Assembly: GCF_022317005.1 (NCBI RefSeq)
Contig: NZ_CP081006.1
Span: 1,302,001 to 1,366,000 of the forward strand
DNA: 64,000 nt
Source of the DNA: Mycobacterium sp. IDR2000157661
GTDB lineage: Bacteria; Actinomycetota; Actinomycetes; Mycobacteriales; Mycobacteriaceae
Reading direction: 5' to 3'
In this document: piece by piece, positions 33,555 to 42,136 of the stretch
Numbering within the stretch: position 1 is the first letter of the stretch
Layout: the number at the start of each line of letters is the position of its first letter
Made by a program: the position numbers and the translations under genes
Notes under the pieces: generated by a model
What the model saw: the letters and a program-made list of their open reading frames with translations, nothing else
Databases searched by the model: none
Told to the model about the DNA's origin: nothing

Positions 33555-34373
33555 TCAGCGGCCCTGGAAGTTCGGTGCGCGACGCTCGGCGAACGACTGC
33601 AGGCCTTCCTGCAGGTCGGCGGTCCGCGACACCACCTCTTGCGCCCAGGCCTCCTGCTCGAAGGCACGGTCGCGCCCCGATTCCGACGACACGGCAAGCA
33701 GACGCTTGGTCAGTGCCAGCATCACGGTTGGTCCCGCCGCCAGGCGCCCAGCGATCTCGTCGGCGACCTCGTCGGTCTCGCCCGGTGCGACAACACGGTT
33801 GACCAGACCCAGTCGCTCGCAGGTCCTCGCATCCACGGGTTCTCCGAGCATCAGCAATTCGGTGGCCTTGCGCAGTCCCACGATTCTGGTGAGCAGGTGG
33901 ATCGCGCCCGAATCCGGCAGGATGCCGCGGTGCACGAAGGCCTCGATGAGCTTGGCCTCCTCCGACATGACCACCAAATCGCAGGCGAGCACCAGGCTGG
34001 CGCCGGCGCCCGCCGCCGTACCCTTGACTGCGGCGACCACCGGCTTGTCACAATCCAGCACGGAGGCGACGAGTCGTTGCCAGCCTTTCTGCAGCATCCG
34101 GGCGATGTCACCGGGCCGCTTCTCGGCGGTCGGCTGTGACGACTGCGGCGCCAATCCGGCACCCGTGCAGAAGTGCCGATCCCCCGTCGCACGCAACAGC
34201 ACAGCACGCACGGACGGGTCGTCATCGGCGTTCTCGAAGGCTTCCGCCAGAGCATCACGAGCCAACGGAGACAACGAGTTTCCCACACCTGGCCGGTCGA
34301 TGGCGATCCGGCATACGCCGTCGGCGCCGATGGCGACATCAATGCCTGACTGATCCTCGGTCAACTCACTCAC
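33555..34373 (-). CDS. Crotonase-fold protein, PaaG-like, atypical active site
   Basis: The 272-aa protein has IDRPGVGNSLSP near residue 22, CTGAGLAPQSS near 65 and VKGTAAGAGASLVLACDL near 113. Neither catalytic glutamate of the hydratases is kept (Ser in GAGASL; LIEAFVHRG). A later Asp in GILPDSGAIHLL matches the PaaG/isomerase type. GTG 34373 is chosen as start; a longer reading from 34439 would begin inside the promoter region. Divergent from the 34466 operon. Confidence 0.8.
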   Translation of the reverse strand: MSELTEDQSGIDVAIGADGVCRIAIDRPGVGNSLSPLARDALAEAFENADDDPSVRAVLLRATGDRHFCTGAGLAPQSSQPTAEKRPGDIARMLQKGWQRLVASVLDCDKPVVAAVKGTAAGAGASLVLACDLVVMSEEAKLIEAFVHRGILPDSGAIHLLTRIVGLRKATELLMLGEPVDARTCERLGLVNRVVAPGETDEVADEIAGRLAAGPTVMLALTKRLLAVSSESGRDRAFEQEAWAQEVVSRTADLQEGLQSFAERRAPNFQGR

Positions 34374-34465
34374 CCCTGCGTTAACGGCGTTTCCGTTTTT
34401 CGGGTATCTTAATTTCCGCTGGCGTCCCAGGGACGACATGGGCGGAAAAACTGAGGAGGTCGAGC

Positions 34466-35725
34466 GTGACCCGAACCTCTGCAGCAGGCCAGATCACCGA
34501 TGAGGGCCTGGCGAGGTTGCGCGCCACCATCGGCATCGCCGTCCCGCACACCCAGCCGCCGCACTACCTGCGTCCCAACGAGGACACGTTCCGCCACGTG
34601 GCGGAAAGCTACGGCGACGCCAACCCGCTGTGGTGCGACGCTGAGTACGCGACCAAGTCGGTGTGGGGTGAGCCGATCGCCCCGCCAGCCCTCGTCGGCG
34701 GCGACACCCTGATCGGCGAGGACGAGGTCACCGAGCTGTCCGAGCAGGACCGCGCGGCGACCAAGGGCGATCCGCTGCGCGGTGTGCATGCCTTCTATGC
34801 CTCGTCGTCGCGCGAGTGGTGGGCACCGCTGCGCGCCAACCGCCGGGTGTTCCGCCGCAATGCGCTGGTCGCCGCGCTGGACAAGGGCAGCGATTTCGCC
34901 GGGCGAGCCGTGCACGAGTGGTCGGCGCAGGTGTTCCGCGACGACGCGGGCGCCATCCTCGGTGGCCAGTACCGCAACATGATCCGTACCGAACGCAGCA
35001 AGGCCAGGGGCCGTAAGAAGTACGAATCCGTCGACCTCAAGACCTGGACCGCCGAGGAGATCGACGAGATCGACGAGCGCTACGCCCGCGAGGCGCCACG
35101 CGGCGCCGAGCCGCGTTGGTGGGAGGACGTCACCGAGGGCGACCGGATCGGCCCGCTGACCAAAGGGCCCCTCACCGTCACCGACATCGTGTGCTGGCAC
35201 GTCGGGATGGGCACCGGCATGTACGGGGTGCGGCCGCTGCGGTTGGCGTGGCGTAATCGCCAACGCATCCCGCGCTTCTACACACCCAACGAGCACGGTG
35301 TCCCAGACGTCCAGCAGCGTGTGCACTGGGAGCCGACAGCCGCCCGGAATGCCGGCAATCCGACGACGTTCGACTACGGCCGCATGCGCGAGACCTGGCT
35401 GATCCATCTGTGCACCGACTGGATGGGCGACGACTCCTGGCTGTGGAAGTTGGACTGTGAGTTCCGGCTCTTCAACTACGTCGGGGACCTGCACACCATC
35501 ACCGGCGTCGTCACGCGCAAGTACCTCGCGGAAGGAGACCGACCGGCGGTCGACATCGACATCGCCGCCACCAACCACCGCGACGAAATCACCGCGCCGG
35601 GTCACGCCACGATCCTGCTGCCCAGCAGGGAGCACGGCCCCGTGCGTCTGCCCGACCCACCCGGTGGTGCGACGAACCTGTCCGATCTGCTGTCCGCCGT
35701 GTCGGACCGATTCGCTGAGCGGTGA
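34466..35725 (+). CDS. MaoC/FAS1-type double hot-dog dehydratase
   Basis: The 419-aa protein has an N-terminal MaoC_dehydrat_N-type hot dog (HVAESYGDANPLWCDAEYA near 45; ATKSVWGEPIAPPALVG). A second hot-dog-like half (about 220-400) includes DIVCWHVGMGTGMYG. The family hydrates 2-enoyl-CoAs to (R)-3-hydroxyacyl-CoAs or forms heteromers with a catalytic MaoC partner. Start GTG 34466 has GAGGAGG upstream. First gene of a compact eight-gene operon to 42065. Confidence 0.78.
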   Translation: MTRTSAAGQITDEGLARLRATIGIAVPHTQPPHYLRPNEDTFRHVAESYGDANPLWCDAEYATKSVWGEPIAPPALVGGDTLIGEDEVTELSEQDRAATKGDPLRGVHAFYASSSREWWAPLRANRRVFRRNALVAALDKGSDFAGRAVHEWSAQVFRDDAGAILGGQYRNMIRTERSKARGRKKYESVDLKTWTAEEIDEIDERYAREAPRGAEPRWWEDVTEGDRIGPLTKGPLTVTDIVCWHVGMGTGMYGVRPLRLAWRNRQRIPRFYTPNEHGVPDVQQRVHWEPTAARNAGNPTTFDYGRMRETWLIHLCTDWMGDDSWLWKLDCEFRLFNYVGDLHTITGVVTRKYLAEGDRPAVDIDIAATNHRDEITAPGHATILLPSREHGPVRLPDPPGGATNLSDLLSAVSDRFAER

Positions 35726-35732
35726 TGCCGAC

Positions 35733-36539
35733 GTGACCTACGTGAGCGTGTCGGGACTTCGGGCTGAACAGTCGGGTCCGGTTCTGCGGCTCACTCTGGA
35801 CAGGGCGGAGCGCCGCAACGCCGTCGACGACACGATGCTCGACGCCATGATCGAGGCCGTGTCCCGTTCGGGGACCGACGAATCGGTCCGCGTCATTCGT
35901 ATCGACGCCGAAGGGCCGGACTTCTGCGCGGGATCCGACTTGATCGCGAACAATGCGCACTCCGACCGCAAACCCCGCGTGGGCAGCACACAGCGGCGGC
36001 TGCCGAACAAGGCGAACAGGCTCATCCCGCTGCTGCTCGAGACCCAGGTACCCATCGTCGCGGTGGTGCGCGGGTGGGCTGCCGGGCTCGGCTTCCACAT
36101 CGCGATGGCTGCGGACTTCTGCGTGGCGGCCGAGGACGCGCGGTTCTGGGAACCGTTCATGGCGCGCGGCTTCACCCCCGACAGCGGTGCGGCCTGGCTG
36201 TTGCCCCGGCTTGTCGGGATGGTCCGCACCCGACGGTTGTTGATGCTCGGTGACGAGTTGTCGGGAACATTGGCCGCCGACTGGGAAGTCATCCACGCTG
36301 CCCACCCCGACAGCGAGCTTGATTCCGCCGCAGAGCAACTCGTCACCAGACTGGCCACGGCGCCGACGGTGGCGCTCGGCCTGACCAAGTGGCTGCTGCA
36401 GAGCGGCAACGGACTCGATCTGGACCGCCATCTGCAGAACGAGGCGATGGCTCTTGAACTATCCAGCCGCAGCGAGGATTTCAAGGAGGGCCTGGCGGCT
36501 TTTCGGGACAAGCGCGACGCAGAGTTCCAGGGCCGATGA
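35733..36539 (+). CDS. Crotonase-fold protein, PaaG-like, atypical active site
   Basis: The 268-aa protein has LDRAERRNAVDDTML near residue 22, CAGSDLIANN near 66 and VRGWAAGLGFHIAMAADF near 110. Hydratase Glu positions are replaced (His in GLGFHI; FWEPFMARG). The GFTPDSGAAWLLPRLVG segment is of the PaaG/isomerase type and resembles the protein at 33555. Start GTG 35733; overlaps the next gene by four bases. Confidence 0.8.
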   Translation: MTYVSVSGLRAEQSGPVLRLTLDRAERRNAVDDTMLDAMIEAVSRSGTDESVRVIRIDAEGPDFCAGSDLIANNAHSDRKPRVGSTQRRLPNKANRLIPLLLETQVPIVAVVRGWAAGLGFHIAMAADFCVAAEDARFWEPFMARGFTPDSGAAWLLPRLVGMVRTRRLLMLGDELSGTLAADWEVIHAAHPDSELDSAAEQLVTRLATAPTVALGLTKWLLQSGNGLDLDRHLQNEAMALELSSRSEDFKEGLAAFRDKRDAEFQGR

Positions 36540-37783
36540 CAGCCGTACCGATAACAGCCGACTCGACAGCCGAAGACGCCGTCGAGGCGGTGCGGGCGTG
36601 GGTCGAGGTCGAGGTGCCTGCCGAGTGGCGCTCGGCCGCGGCCGACGGACCCGCCGCGCTCCGGTCCGTCCGCAGCCCTGCCGACTACCGCCGGTGGTAT
36701 CCGACGTTCGCCTACTCCGGTCTGGTAGCCCCGACCTGGCTCCCCGAGCACGGCGGCCTCGGCGTCGGCAATGAGGTCGCCCGCGCGATCGAGGTCGTGC
36801 TTGCCCCGCTGCGCCTGTCACGGCTCAATCCGTTGGGACTCAACAACACTGCCGCGGCGCTGTTCAGCCATGGCACCGAGGAGCAACGGCGGCGCTTTCT
36901 GCCGCCGATCGTCCGCAACGAGGAGAAGTGGTGCCAGCTCTTCAGCGAGCCGGGCGCCGGCTCCGACCTGGCGTCGCTGGCCACCCGGGCCGTCCGCGAC
37001 GGCGACGAATGGGTCATCACCGGGCAAAAGGTGTGGACGACGTGGGCCGACGAGGCCGACTTCGCGATCCTGCTGGCCCGCACCGACCCGGCGGCGCCGA
37101 AACACCAAGGCATCACGTATTTCCTGCTCGACATGCACGATCCCGGCGTACAGGTCCGCCCCCTTCGGCAGATCACCGGCGAGGCGGAGTTCAACGAGGT
37201 GTTCATCGACGGGGCACGCGTCCCCGACAGCCACCGCGTCGGGGACGTCAACGACGGCTGGCGAGTCAGCGCGTCGACGCTGTCCAGCGAACGACAGATG
37301 GTCTCCGGCTCAGGGTCCGGGGGGATGGGCCGGCTCGGTGGCTCCAGTGCCGAGCAGTTGATCACGCTGGCCCGACGAACCGGCCGGTGGGACGACCCGG
37401 TCGTCCGGAACAAGGTGATGCGACTGTGGGCGCAGGAGCAGATTCGCGGCTGGACCAATGCGCGCGTCCGCGCCGCGCTGTCGGCGGGCCAATCGCCGGG
37501 GCCGGCCTCGTCGATCGGCAAGGTTCACCAAGCCACCCTGAACCAGCAGATCCAGGACCTCATGGTCGACCTGCTCGGCACCGCGGCGGTGGCATGGCCG
37601 GTCACCGAGGACCCCGACATCCTGCCGCGCGAGGTGCAGGGCATGATGCGCAGCCTCGCCAACGGCACCGAAGGCGGCACCACCGACATCAACAAGAACA
37701 TCCTCGGCGAGCGCGTCCTCGGGTTACCGAAGGAGCCAGACCCCTGGAAGGGGAAGCCCTGGAACGAGATTCCACGCTCATGA
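36536..37783 (+). CDS. Acyl-CoA dehydrogenase, FadE29-like subunit type
   Basis: The 415-aa ACAD has WCQLFSEPGAGSDLASLATRAV near residue 130, GQKVWTTWADEADFAILLART near 163 and a C-terminus with NGTEGGTTDINKNILGERVLGLP. It has no complementary short subunit in its own operon; the short-type ACAD at 58319 could be the partner. It belongs to the eight-gene beta-oxidation operon and shares ATGA overlaps with both neighbours. Confidence 0.85.
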   Translation: MTAVPITADSTAEDAVEAVRAWVEVEVPAEWRSAAADGPAALRSVRSPADYRRWYPTFAYSGLVAPTWLPEHGGLGVGNEVARAIEVVLAPLRLSRLNPLGLNNTAAALFSHGTEEQRRRFLPPIVRNEEKWCQLFSEPGAGSDLASLATRAVRDGDEWVITGQKVWTTWADEADFAILLARTDPAAPKHQGITYFLLDMHDPGVQVRPLRQITGEAEFNEVFIDGARVPDSHRVGDVNDGWRVSASTLSSERQMVSGSGSGGMGRLGGSSAEQLITLARRTGRWDDPVVRNKVMRLWAQEQIRGWTNARVRAALSAGQSPGPASSIGKVHQATLNQQIQDLMVDLLGTAAVAWPVTEDPDILPREVQGMMRSLANGTEGGTTDINKNILGERVLGLPKEPDPWKGKPWNEIPRS

Positions 37784-38580
37784 CCGCCTACCAACGCTTG
37801 GTCGTCGACAAGGCCGACGGCATCGGCTGGCTGATCTTGAACCGGCCCGACGCCGGGAACGCCTTCGACGCGCTGATGCTCGACGAACTCGAAGCCGCCT
37901 GGGCCGATCTGGACGCCGACCCCGAGGTGCGCGTGATCGTCAACACCGCCGGCGGCACGGCGTTCTGCACGGGGATGGACGTGGTGCAGGTGGCCCGGGA
38001 CAAGGCCGCCATGCGCCGCCATTCGCGCCGGACACGTGACGCCGAGTTGAAGATCTCGTCGTGGCACTGCGGCGTCTGGAAACCGGTGATCGCCGCGGTC
38101 AACGGAGTCTGCGCGGGCGGGGGCCTGCACCTGGTCGCCGACGCCGACATCGTCATCGCCGCCGAAGACGCATCGTTCGTCGACCCGCACGTATCGGTGG
38201 GACAGGCGGTTGCGTACGAGGCGATCACGTTGCTACGCAAGTCTGCGATGGAGGCGATACTGCGAATGACGTTGTCGGGCAGAGGCGAGCGGATCTCAGC
38301 ACACCGGGCCTACGAACTGGGCATCGTGTCCGAGGTCGTGGCGGCAGATCAGTTGCGCAGTACCGCAGGCCGGTTGGCCGCCGCGATCGCCACCAACTCC
38401 CCCACCGCCATGCGGGTCACCAAGCAGGCGCTGTGGCGCTCGCTGGAGATGGGACTCAGCGACGCAAGAAGCGCTGCCGCCGAGGAGATCTGGCGGCTGC
38501 GCAACCATCCCGACCATGGTGAAGGCGTGCGTGCCTGGCGCGAGAAGCGCCCGGCACGGTGGCAGACCTTGGAGGTGTGA
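37780..38580 (+). CDS. Crotonase-fold protein, DPHVS subtype
   Basis: The 266-aa protein has ILNRPDAGNAFDALML near residue 20, CTGMDVVQVARD near 64 and VNGVCAGGGLHLVADADIVIA near 107. The hydratase glutamates are replaced by His in GGGLHL and His in FVDPHVSVGQ. The following gene encodes a close paralog, so a tandem duplication occurred. Function is probably not simple hydration; hydrolase, lyase or isomerase activities all occur in the fold. Confidence 0.82.
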   Translation: MTAYQRLVVDKADGIGWLILNRPDAGNAFDALMLDELEAAWADLDADPEVRVIVNTAGGTAFCTGMDVVQVARDKAAMRRHSRRTRDAELKISSWHCGVWKPVIAAVNGVCAGGGLHLVADADIVIAAEDASFVDPHVSVGQAVAYEAITLLRKSAMEAILRMTLSGRGERISAHRAYELGIVSEVVAADQLRSTAGRLAAAIATNSPTAMRVTKQALWRSLEMGLSDARSAAAEEIWRLRNHPDHGEGVRAWREKRPARWQTLEV

Positions 38581-39380
38581 TGACCTACCAGAGGCTCATC
38601 GTGGAGCGGCACGGCCCGGTGGGCTGGATCATCAACAACCGTCCTGACCGGCTCAACGCCTACGACGCCGTCATGCGCGAGGAGTTTCCCAGAGCCTGGG
38701 CTGATCTGGACTCCGATCCCGACGTCCGCGTCATCGTGCACACCGGCAACGGCAGGGCGTTTCAGGTCGGCGCGGACGTCGAGGAACTCGACGGCGAAGC
38801 GGTGCTGCAGTTCCAGGAAACGATGCGCACCCTGGACCTGAAGCTGACGGCCTGGCACTGCAACGTCGGCAAGCCGGTGATCACCGCGGTCAACGGGATC
38901 TGTGCGGGCGGCGGGCTGCATTGGGTTGCCGACGCCGATGTGGTCATCGCGTCGTCGAATGCCGGCTTTGTCGACCCGCACGTGTCCATCGGCCAGGTCA
39001 GCGCGTTGGAGACCATTGCGCTGATGCGCAAGATGCCCGCAGAGGCGGTGTTGCGGATGGCGCTTGTCGGCAGCCATGAACGGCTGAGCGCGCAACGCGC
39101 GTACGAGCTCGGCATGATCAGCCAGGTCGTCGATCCACCTGAGAAGCTCCGCGAGGTCGCCCAGGAACTGGCGGAGAAGATCGCGCGGAACTCCCCCGCC
39201 GCGATGCGCGCGACCAAACGGGCGCTGTGGGGCGCGCTCGAGTACGGACTGACCGACGCGTGCCGGGCCGGCGCCAAGCATCTGACCTCGATGTGGGGAC
39301 ACCCGGACCAGAATGAGGGACCGCTGGCCTTCGCCGACAAGCGGACGCCGAAATGGCAGCCACTGGAGCCGGACTCATGA
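38580..39380 (+). CDS. Crotonase-fold protein, DPHVS subtype, tandem paralog
   Basis: The 266-aa protein is the same length as the preceding protein and more than half identical to it by eye (WHCNVGKPVITAVNGICAGGG versus WHCGVWKPVIAAVNGVCAGGG). The same substitutions occur: GGGLHW and FVDPHVSIGQ. The oxyanion region differs (QVGADVEELDG), suggesting different substrates or a heteromer. Its ATG shares one base with the upstream TGA. Confidence 0.82.
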   Translation: MTYQRLIVERHGPVGWIINNRPDRLNAYDAVMREEFPRAWADLDSDPDVRVIVHTGNGRAFQVGADVEELDGEAVLQFQETMRTLDLKLTAWHCNVGKPVITAVNGICAGGGLHWVADADVVIASSNAGFVDPHVSIGQVSALETIALMRKMPAEAVLRMALVGSHERLSAQRAYELGMISQVVDPPEKLREVAQELAEKIARNSPAAMRATKRALWGALEYGLTDACRAGAKHLTSMWGHPDQNEGPLAFADKRTPKWQPLEPDS

Positions 39381-40825
39381 GCCTCGCCGACCTGCTCGAC
39401 GGCCTGCCCGCCACCGCCGTACACACCTTGACCGTCGATGTCGCACGCGACGAGCTGATCGCGGGTGCGCATACGTTGAGCGCGCTGCTCACCGACACCG
39501 GATTGGCGACCGGACAGGTGGTTGCGGCGATGCTGCCCAACGACGCCACCACGGTGGCCGCATTGTTCGGCACGTGGCGCGCCGGGGGCGTCTACACACC
39601 ACTGAATCCCAGGGCCGCCGACGCGGAGGTCGCCTCTCAACTCGCGACGCTGCGACCCACCGCGGTGATCACGACAAGCGAACTGGCCGGCCGCTTCTCG
39701 TCATTCACCGGGCGTGTGATCACCGGCGCTGATCTGGCCTGGACATGCGCCGGCGAGGCCGACGCGCCTGCCGATCCGAGGCAATACGACGCCGACGTGG
39801 CCCTGCTCCAGTTCACCTCCGGGACGACGGGGCCGCCGAAACCGGTCCCGCTGCGCCACGCGACCGTGCTCGACCTGATCGACCGGCTGCTGGCCAAGCT
39901 GCGTGGTACCAGAAGCGGCGCAGCGACCGATCGAGCGCCGATGCCGAACCTGGTGCCGCTGTCCCTGTCGCTGTGGGCCGGGATCTATCAGGTGCTGTTC
40001 GCGTTCCGGGCGGGCTCCGGCGTGGTGCTCATGGACAAGTTCTCGCCCACCGACTTCGCCGCGCTGGTCAAGCGTCATCAGCTGCGTTCGACGGTGTTGC
40101 CGCCCGCGGCGCTGACCATGGTGCTGCACGACGAGTCGGTCACCGACCTGGCACCGTTGCGGATCGTGCGTTCGATCACGGCACCGCTGTCACCGGTGCA
40201 GGCGGCCCGGTTCCGCGACAAGTTCGGCGTCATCGTCCTGAACTCCTATGGCCAGACCGAACTCGGCGGCGAGGTCGTCGGGTGGTCGGCCGCCGATGCG
40301 CGCGAATGGGGGGAGACCAAACTCGGCTCGGTAGGGCGTCCGCTGCCGGGCATCGATGTCACGATCGTCGACGACGAGGTGATGGTGCGCACCCCGACGA
40401 CAGCCGCCCGCAAGATCGACCCCGCATTTCTCGACCGGCTCACCGACGACGGCTGGTTCCACACCGGCGACCTCGGCTGGTTCGACGAGGACGGATTTCT
40501 GTGGCTCGACGGGCGCGTCTCGGACATGATCAACCGCGGCGGGCTCAAAGTCTTTCCCGGCACGGTCGAGGACGTGCTTCTCGCCGCCGACGGGGTGCGT
40601 GAGGCCGCGGTCGTCGGCGTTCCCGACGAACGCGTCGGTGAAGTACCGTGGGCCTTCGTCGCGCGTCACACCGATGACGTGTCCGAGGACGATCTGATCG
40701 GGTGGTGCCGGGAACGCCTGACCCCCTACCGTGTTCCAGTGCGCGTCGTTTTCGTAGAACGCTTGCCGCGCAACGACATCGGCAAGGTCGTGAAGCGTGA
40801 CCTCGCCGCGATGGCCGACACGTGA
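39377..40825 (+). CDS. Acyl-CoA synthetase (ANL family), short form
   Basis: The 482-aa ligase has P-loop LQFTSGTTGPPKPVPLRH near residue 150, NSYGQTELGGE near 293, FHTGDLGWFDEDGFLWLDGRVSDMINRGG with intervening residues near 365 and the catalytic Lys in PRNDIGKVVKRDL. It is shorter than most FadD proteins. It probably activates the substrate for the operon's beta-oxidation set. Overlaps both neighbours by four bases. Confidence 0.84.
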   Translation: MSLADLLDGLPATAVHTLTVDVARDELIAGAHTLSALLTDTGLATGQVVAAMLPNDATTVAALFGTWRAGGVYTPLNPRAADAEVASQLATLRPTAVITTSELAGRFSSFTGRVITGADLAWTCAGEADAPADPRQYDADVALLQFTSGTTGPPKPVPLRHATVLDLIDRLLAKLRGTRSGAATDRAPMPNLVPLSLSLWAGIYQVLFAFRAGSGVVLMDKFSPTDFAALVKRHQLRSTVLPPAALTMVLHDESVTDLAPLRIVRSITAPLSPVQAARFRDKFGVIVLNSYGQTELGGEVVGWSAADAREWGETKLGSVGRPLPGIDVTIVDDEVMVRTPTTAARKIDPAFLDRLTDDGWFHTGDLGWFDEDGFLWLDGRVSDMINRGGLKVFPGTVEDVLLAADGVREAAVVGVPDERVGEVPWAFVARHTDDVSEDDLIGWCRERLTPYRVPVRVVFVERLPRNDIGKVVKRDLAAMADT

Positions 40826-41313
40826 CCATCATCGTCGTCGACCCAGCTGAAACGCTCTTCGATGCACTTCGGCAGGTGTTCGGCAATGTCGTCGCCATCG
40901 ACGCTCACGCCGCAGCCGACGACATCATGTGGGAGACGCTGGACGCCCTGAAGACGGCGCACTCCTCGATGGCATCGGGTGGTCGCGTTGTCGTCATCCT
41001 CCCGACCATCGGGATCGCGGGCGCAGCCGGTTTGGTGGACTACACCACCGCGGTCGAAGGCATCCGGGCGATGGCCAAATCGGCAGCTCGGCAGTGGGCG
41101 TCGGAACGAATCGGGGTCAACATGATCGCCGTTCCCCTGAAACTGTTCGCGGCTGATGGCGATACGTCCCACTTGACCGCCGCCGCGGTGCGAAACGACG
41201 AAGCGTTGATCGATTCCATCGTCGAGACCGCCGGGTTCCTTCTGCGCGACGACCTCACCGACCTGACGGGCGACACGGTCATCGTCGACGGTGGTTCGGT
41301 GATGCTGCCGTGA
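40822..41313 (+). CDS. Truncated SDR-like protein lacking NAD-binding and catalytic motifs
   Basis: The 163-aa protein has the C-terminal half of an SDR fold: MASGGRVVVILPTIG, then YTTAVEGIRAMAKSAARQWASERIGVNM, and the typical ending LTGDTVIVDGGSVMLP. The TGxxxGxG dinucleotide motif is absent, and the YxxxK pair reads YTTAV, lacking the catalytic Lys. Start is GTG 40822 and both ends overlap neighbours by four bases, so it is a maintained gene rather than debris. It may be a non-catalytic partner of the complete SDR that follows. Confidence 0.75.
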   Translation: MTIIVVDPAETLFDALRQVFGNVVAIDAHAAADDIMWETLDALKTAHSSMASGGRVVVILPTIGIAGAAGLVDYTTAVEGIRAMAKSAARQWASERIGVNMIAVPLKLFAADGDTSHLTAAAVRNDEALIDSIVETAGFLLRDDLTDLTGDTVIVDGGSVMLP

Positions 41314-42065
41314 ACCTCGATGGCCTCACCGCGCTAGTGACGGGCGCCGGCGGCGGAGTCGGTCGCGGTATCGCGCTGGCACTGGCCGCCGAGGGGGCCC
41401 ACGTCATCGTCGCCACCCGCTCCGAGACCGGACAGGCGGTGGCGGACGAGATCGCCGCACGGGGTGCTCACGCGACCTGGGCGCGCTGCGATGTCACGGA
41501 TCAGGCTGCGGTCGTCGCCGTCGCACTCGCCACCGCGACAACCGGGCGACTCGATGCCGTCGTGCACAACGCCACAAGCAATTCGTCGAGCCAACCGCAT
41601 CGACTGGCTGACGTGGACCGCGCGCTGTGGGAGGACCATTTCTCGGTGTCGCTGGGCGGTGCTCACCACTGCGCGACCGCGGCGTTTCCGGCACTCAGCC
41701 AGCGCGGCGGCACCTTCCTCGTCATGACGTCGCCGGCCGGCATCGAAGGCAGCGCCACGCTGCCGCTGTACGCCACGATGAAGGGCGCGCTGCGTGGCTT
41801 CGCCAAGAGCCTGGCCAGGGAGTGGGCCCCGCATCGCATCACCGTGAACGTCGTGTCACCGCTGGCCTACTCGCCCGCGATGACGGCGGCCATCGCGGCA
41901 GAACCCGCGATGGAGGACAGGTTGTCGCGGCGGATCCCGCTGGGGCGGATCGGCGACCCGGAGCACGACATCGGCTCGGCGGTCGCCTTCCTTGTCGGGC
42001 CGTCAGCACGGTACGTCACCGGTCAGACGTTGGGGGTCGACGGCGGGCACTACACCAATCTTTGA
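41310..42065 (+). CDS. SDR oxidoreductase (FabG-like)
   Basis: The 251-aa protein has TGAGGGVGRGIALALAAEGA near residue 11, HNAT near 87, a Ser in MTSPAGIEG near 137, YATMK near 149 and the C-terminal GQTLGVDGGHY. It is a complete classical SDR, probably a 3-hydroxyacyl-CoA dehydrogenase or ketoreductase. Last gene of the eight-gene operon. GTG 41310 overlaps the truncated SDR gene. Confidence 0.84.
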   Translation: MNLDGLTALVTGAGGGVGRGIALALAAEGAHVIVATRSETGQAVADEIAARGAHATWARCDVTDQAAVVAVALATATTGRLDAVVHNATSNSSSQPHRLADVDRALWEDHFSVSLGGAHHCATAAFPALSQRGGTFLVMTSPAGIEGSATLPLYATMKGALRGFAKSLAREWAPHRITVNVVSPLAYSPAMTAAIAAEPAMEDRLSRRIPLGRIGDPEHDIGSAVAFLVGPSARYVTGQTLGVDGGHYTNL

Positions 42066-42100
42066 TGCCGACGCACTGCGTATACGACCGTTTGCTATCT

Positions 42101-42118
42101 TGAGAATTAACATTCTCA
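42101..42118. promoter_or_regulatory. Regulon site 6 (best copy), upstream of amidohydrolase 3
   Basis: TGAGAAT-TAAC-ATTCTCA has perfect 7-bp arms around a 4-base spacer. It lies 18 bases before the GTG start at 42137. This is the sharpest copy and defines the motif. Confidence 0.75.
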
Positions 42119-42136
42119 CGCATGTTGGAGGCACAG

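Noticed and set aside
34383..34397. Inverted repeat AACGG-N5-CCGTT between 33555 and 34466 genes
   Set aside because: Arms of only 5 bp, and the geometry does not match other sites; too weak to call an operator.
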